DNA of 64,000 nucleotides from Haematobia irritans (taxonomy: Eukaryota > Arthropoda > Insecta > Diptera > Muscidae), in the NCBI RefSeq assembly GCF_050003625.1, contig NC_134398.1, positions 102,601,886 to 102,665,885 on the forward strand, in the 5' to 3' direction. Positions 63,271-64,000 of this stretch are shown piece by piece. The translations under genes and the position numbers were made by a program. Each line of letters starts with the position of its first letter. The first letter of the stretch is position 1. The notes beneath the pieces were generated by a model that was given only the letters and a program-made list of their open reading frames with translations, ran no database searches and had not been told where the DNA came from.

Positions 63271-64000
63271 AAGGGTGATACGGTCAAGGGAAAACGGTCA
63301 AGGGAAAACGCGTGTAAATCGGTGAAATCGAAAAATCAAATTAAATTTCTTTTTCAAGTTCAATTAGTATAACATTCAGGAAAAATATTCTTTTCCAAAT
63401 CCGAATTGCCGGGCCTCACGCTTGACACCTGCCATCAGATTTTGTACAGCCATCTTGTCCACCTTCTTCGCCGCAGAAAGCCAGTTTGCCTTGAACTGCT
63501 ACTCGTCCTTAGCAGTTTTTTTGGTCATCTTTAGGTTCCGCTTGACAATAGCCCAGTATTTCTCAATTGGGCGGAGCTCTGGCGTGTTGGGAGGGTTCTT
63601 GTCGTTGGGAACCACCTGCACGTTGTTGGCGGCGTACCACTCCATGGCCTTTTTACCGTAATGGCAAGTTGCCAAATCCGGCCAAAACAGTACGGAACAA
63701 CCGTGTTTCTTCAGGAAAGGCAGCAGAAGTTTATTCAAACACTCTTTCACGTAAATTTCTTGGTTGACAGTCCCGGAAGCTATGAAAATGCTGCTTTTCA
63801 AGCCACAGGTGCAGATGGCATGCCAAATCAGATATTTCTTTGCGAACTTTGACAGTTTTATGTGCTTGAAAATATCTGCTTCCTTTCCCCTTCCTTTCGC
63901 CGTATAAAACTCCTGTCCCGGAAGCTGCTTGTAGTCGGCTTTGACGTAGGTTTCGTCGTCCATTACCACGCAGTCAAACTTCGTCAGCATCGTCCTGTAC
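63271..64000 (-). mobile_element. DD37E Tc1/mariner-type transposon, cut by the window edge
   Basis: It starts AAGGGTGATACGGTCAAGGG next to TA (63269-63270). The homologous sequence at 56140 shows the empty site CAACTACTTGAGCC. The transposase lies on the minus strand. Confidence 0.8.
63380..64000 (-). pseudogene. DD37E transposase, C-terminal part, one premature stop
   Basis: The phase is open from the window edge (YRTMLTKF before the ATG at 63990). It shows VVMDDETYVKADY (first Asp), VLFWPDLATCHYG (second Asp) and NTPELRPIEKYWAIVKRNL with Glu as third catalytic residue. The spacing is 37 residues, so DD37E, known from other dipterans. A TAG at 63499-63501 interrupts it, but the same phase continues (QFKANWLSAAKKVDKMAVQN) to about 63380. 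The N-terminal part is outside the window. Confidence 0.85.

Noticed and set aside
1..64000. CRISPR arrays, operons, riboswitches or rRNA
   Set aside because: The sequence is insect nuclear DNA; the tandem repeats found (14755-15110, 53090-53870) have no CRISPR-like spacing and no rRNA signature was seen.

Overview
The window is eukaryotic nuclear DNA from an insect, most likely a calyptrate fly (house fly / stable fly relatives). The base composition is AT-rich. There are no bacterial operons. The repeats are of fly type: BEL/Pao and Ty3/gypsy retrotransposons, an errantivirus-like provirus, an RNase H-bearing LINE, tRNA-derived SINEs, mariner-like and Harbinger-like DNA elements, and the degenerate repeats with GTCGGGCGGGCC and CTCCCATATATATG motifs familiar from muscid genomes. 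The species is inferred from this style, not proven. Almost nothing here looks like a working host gene. The exceptions to consider are a decayed cathepsin-F-like cysteine protease fragment (about 30.9-31.7 kb) and one candidate host exon (56550-56693).

Layout. 1-2170: minus-strand BEL/Pao Gag-protease running off the left edge, with a repeat-rich leader to its right. 4.1-9.5 kb: three related copies of a terminally inverted composite element whose core holds two divergently pointing tRNA-like modules. 9.48-14.57 kb: a large foldback structure with arms of about 1.2 kb. One arm carries an N-terminally deleted DD41D mariner and the other a small Harbinger-like MITE, and each arm shows the empty site of the other's insertion. 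14.69-21.46 kb: a broken errantivirus-like provirus (gag, pol, env) with a 380-bp tandem duplication in RT and a SINE in env. 21.5-23.9 kb: degenerate dispersed repeats. 23.9-29.4 kb: two minus-strand BEL/Pao fragments. 29.4-38.5 kb: two copies of one LINE. The first is split by a 3.2-kb Harbinger-like insertion carrying the cathepsin remnant, and it ends in an inverted LINE piece plus a Helitron fragment. The second has ORF1 joined to RT with the endonuclease deleted.

38.5-41.1 kb: relics, including a TA-flanked MITE. 41080-48412: a BEL/Pao element with both LTRs, a primer-binding-like site and a 4-bp target duplication, but a broken pol. 48.9-50.0 kb: a fourth, inverted copy of the tRNA-pair composite with different termini. 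51.4-52.8 kb: an unclassified TIR element. 53.1-53.9 kb: a tandem array of tRNA-like units. 55.2-56.1 kb: a tandemly duplicated gypsy RT fragment ending in a poly(A)-like tail. 56.1-57.0 kb: probable host sequence with one well-bounded exon. 58.5-63.0 kb: minus-strand gypsy (gag, protease, RT-RNase H) truncated before integrase. 63.27 kb to the end: a DD37E mariner-type transposon running off the right edge.

The window therefore records layered transposition. The most useful observations are those where one repeat dates or bounds another: empty sites in the foldback arms, target duplications around tiny retroposons, and the 3' tail shared by the SINE and the LINE that probably mobilises it. 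The most unusual element is the composite with paired divergent tRNA-like modules. All functional statements are family-level inference from reading the sequence; no database search was run.
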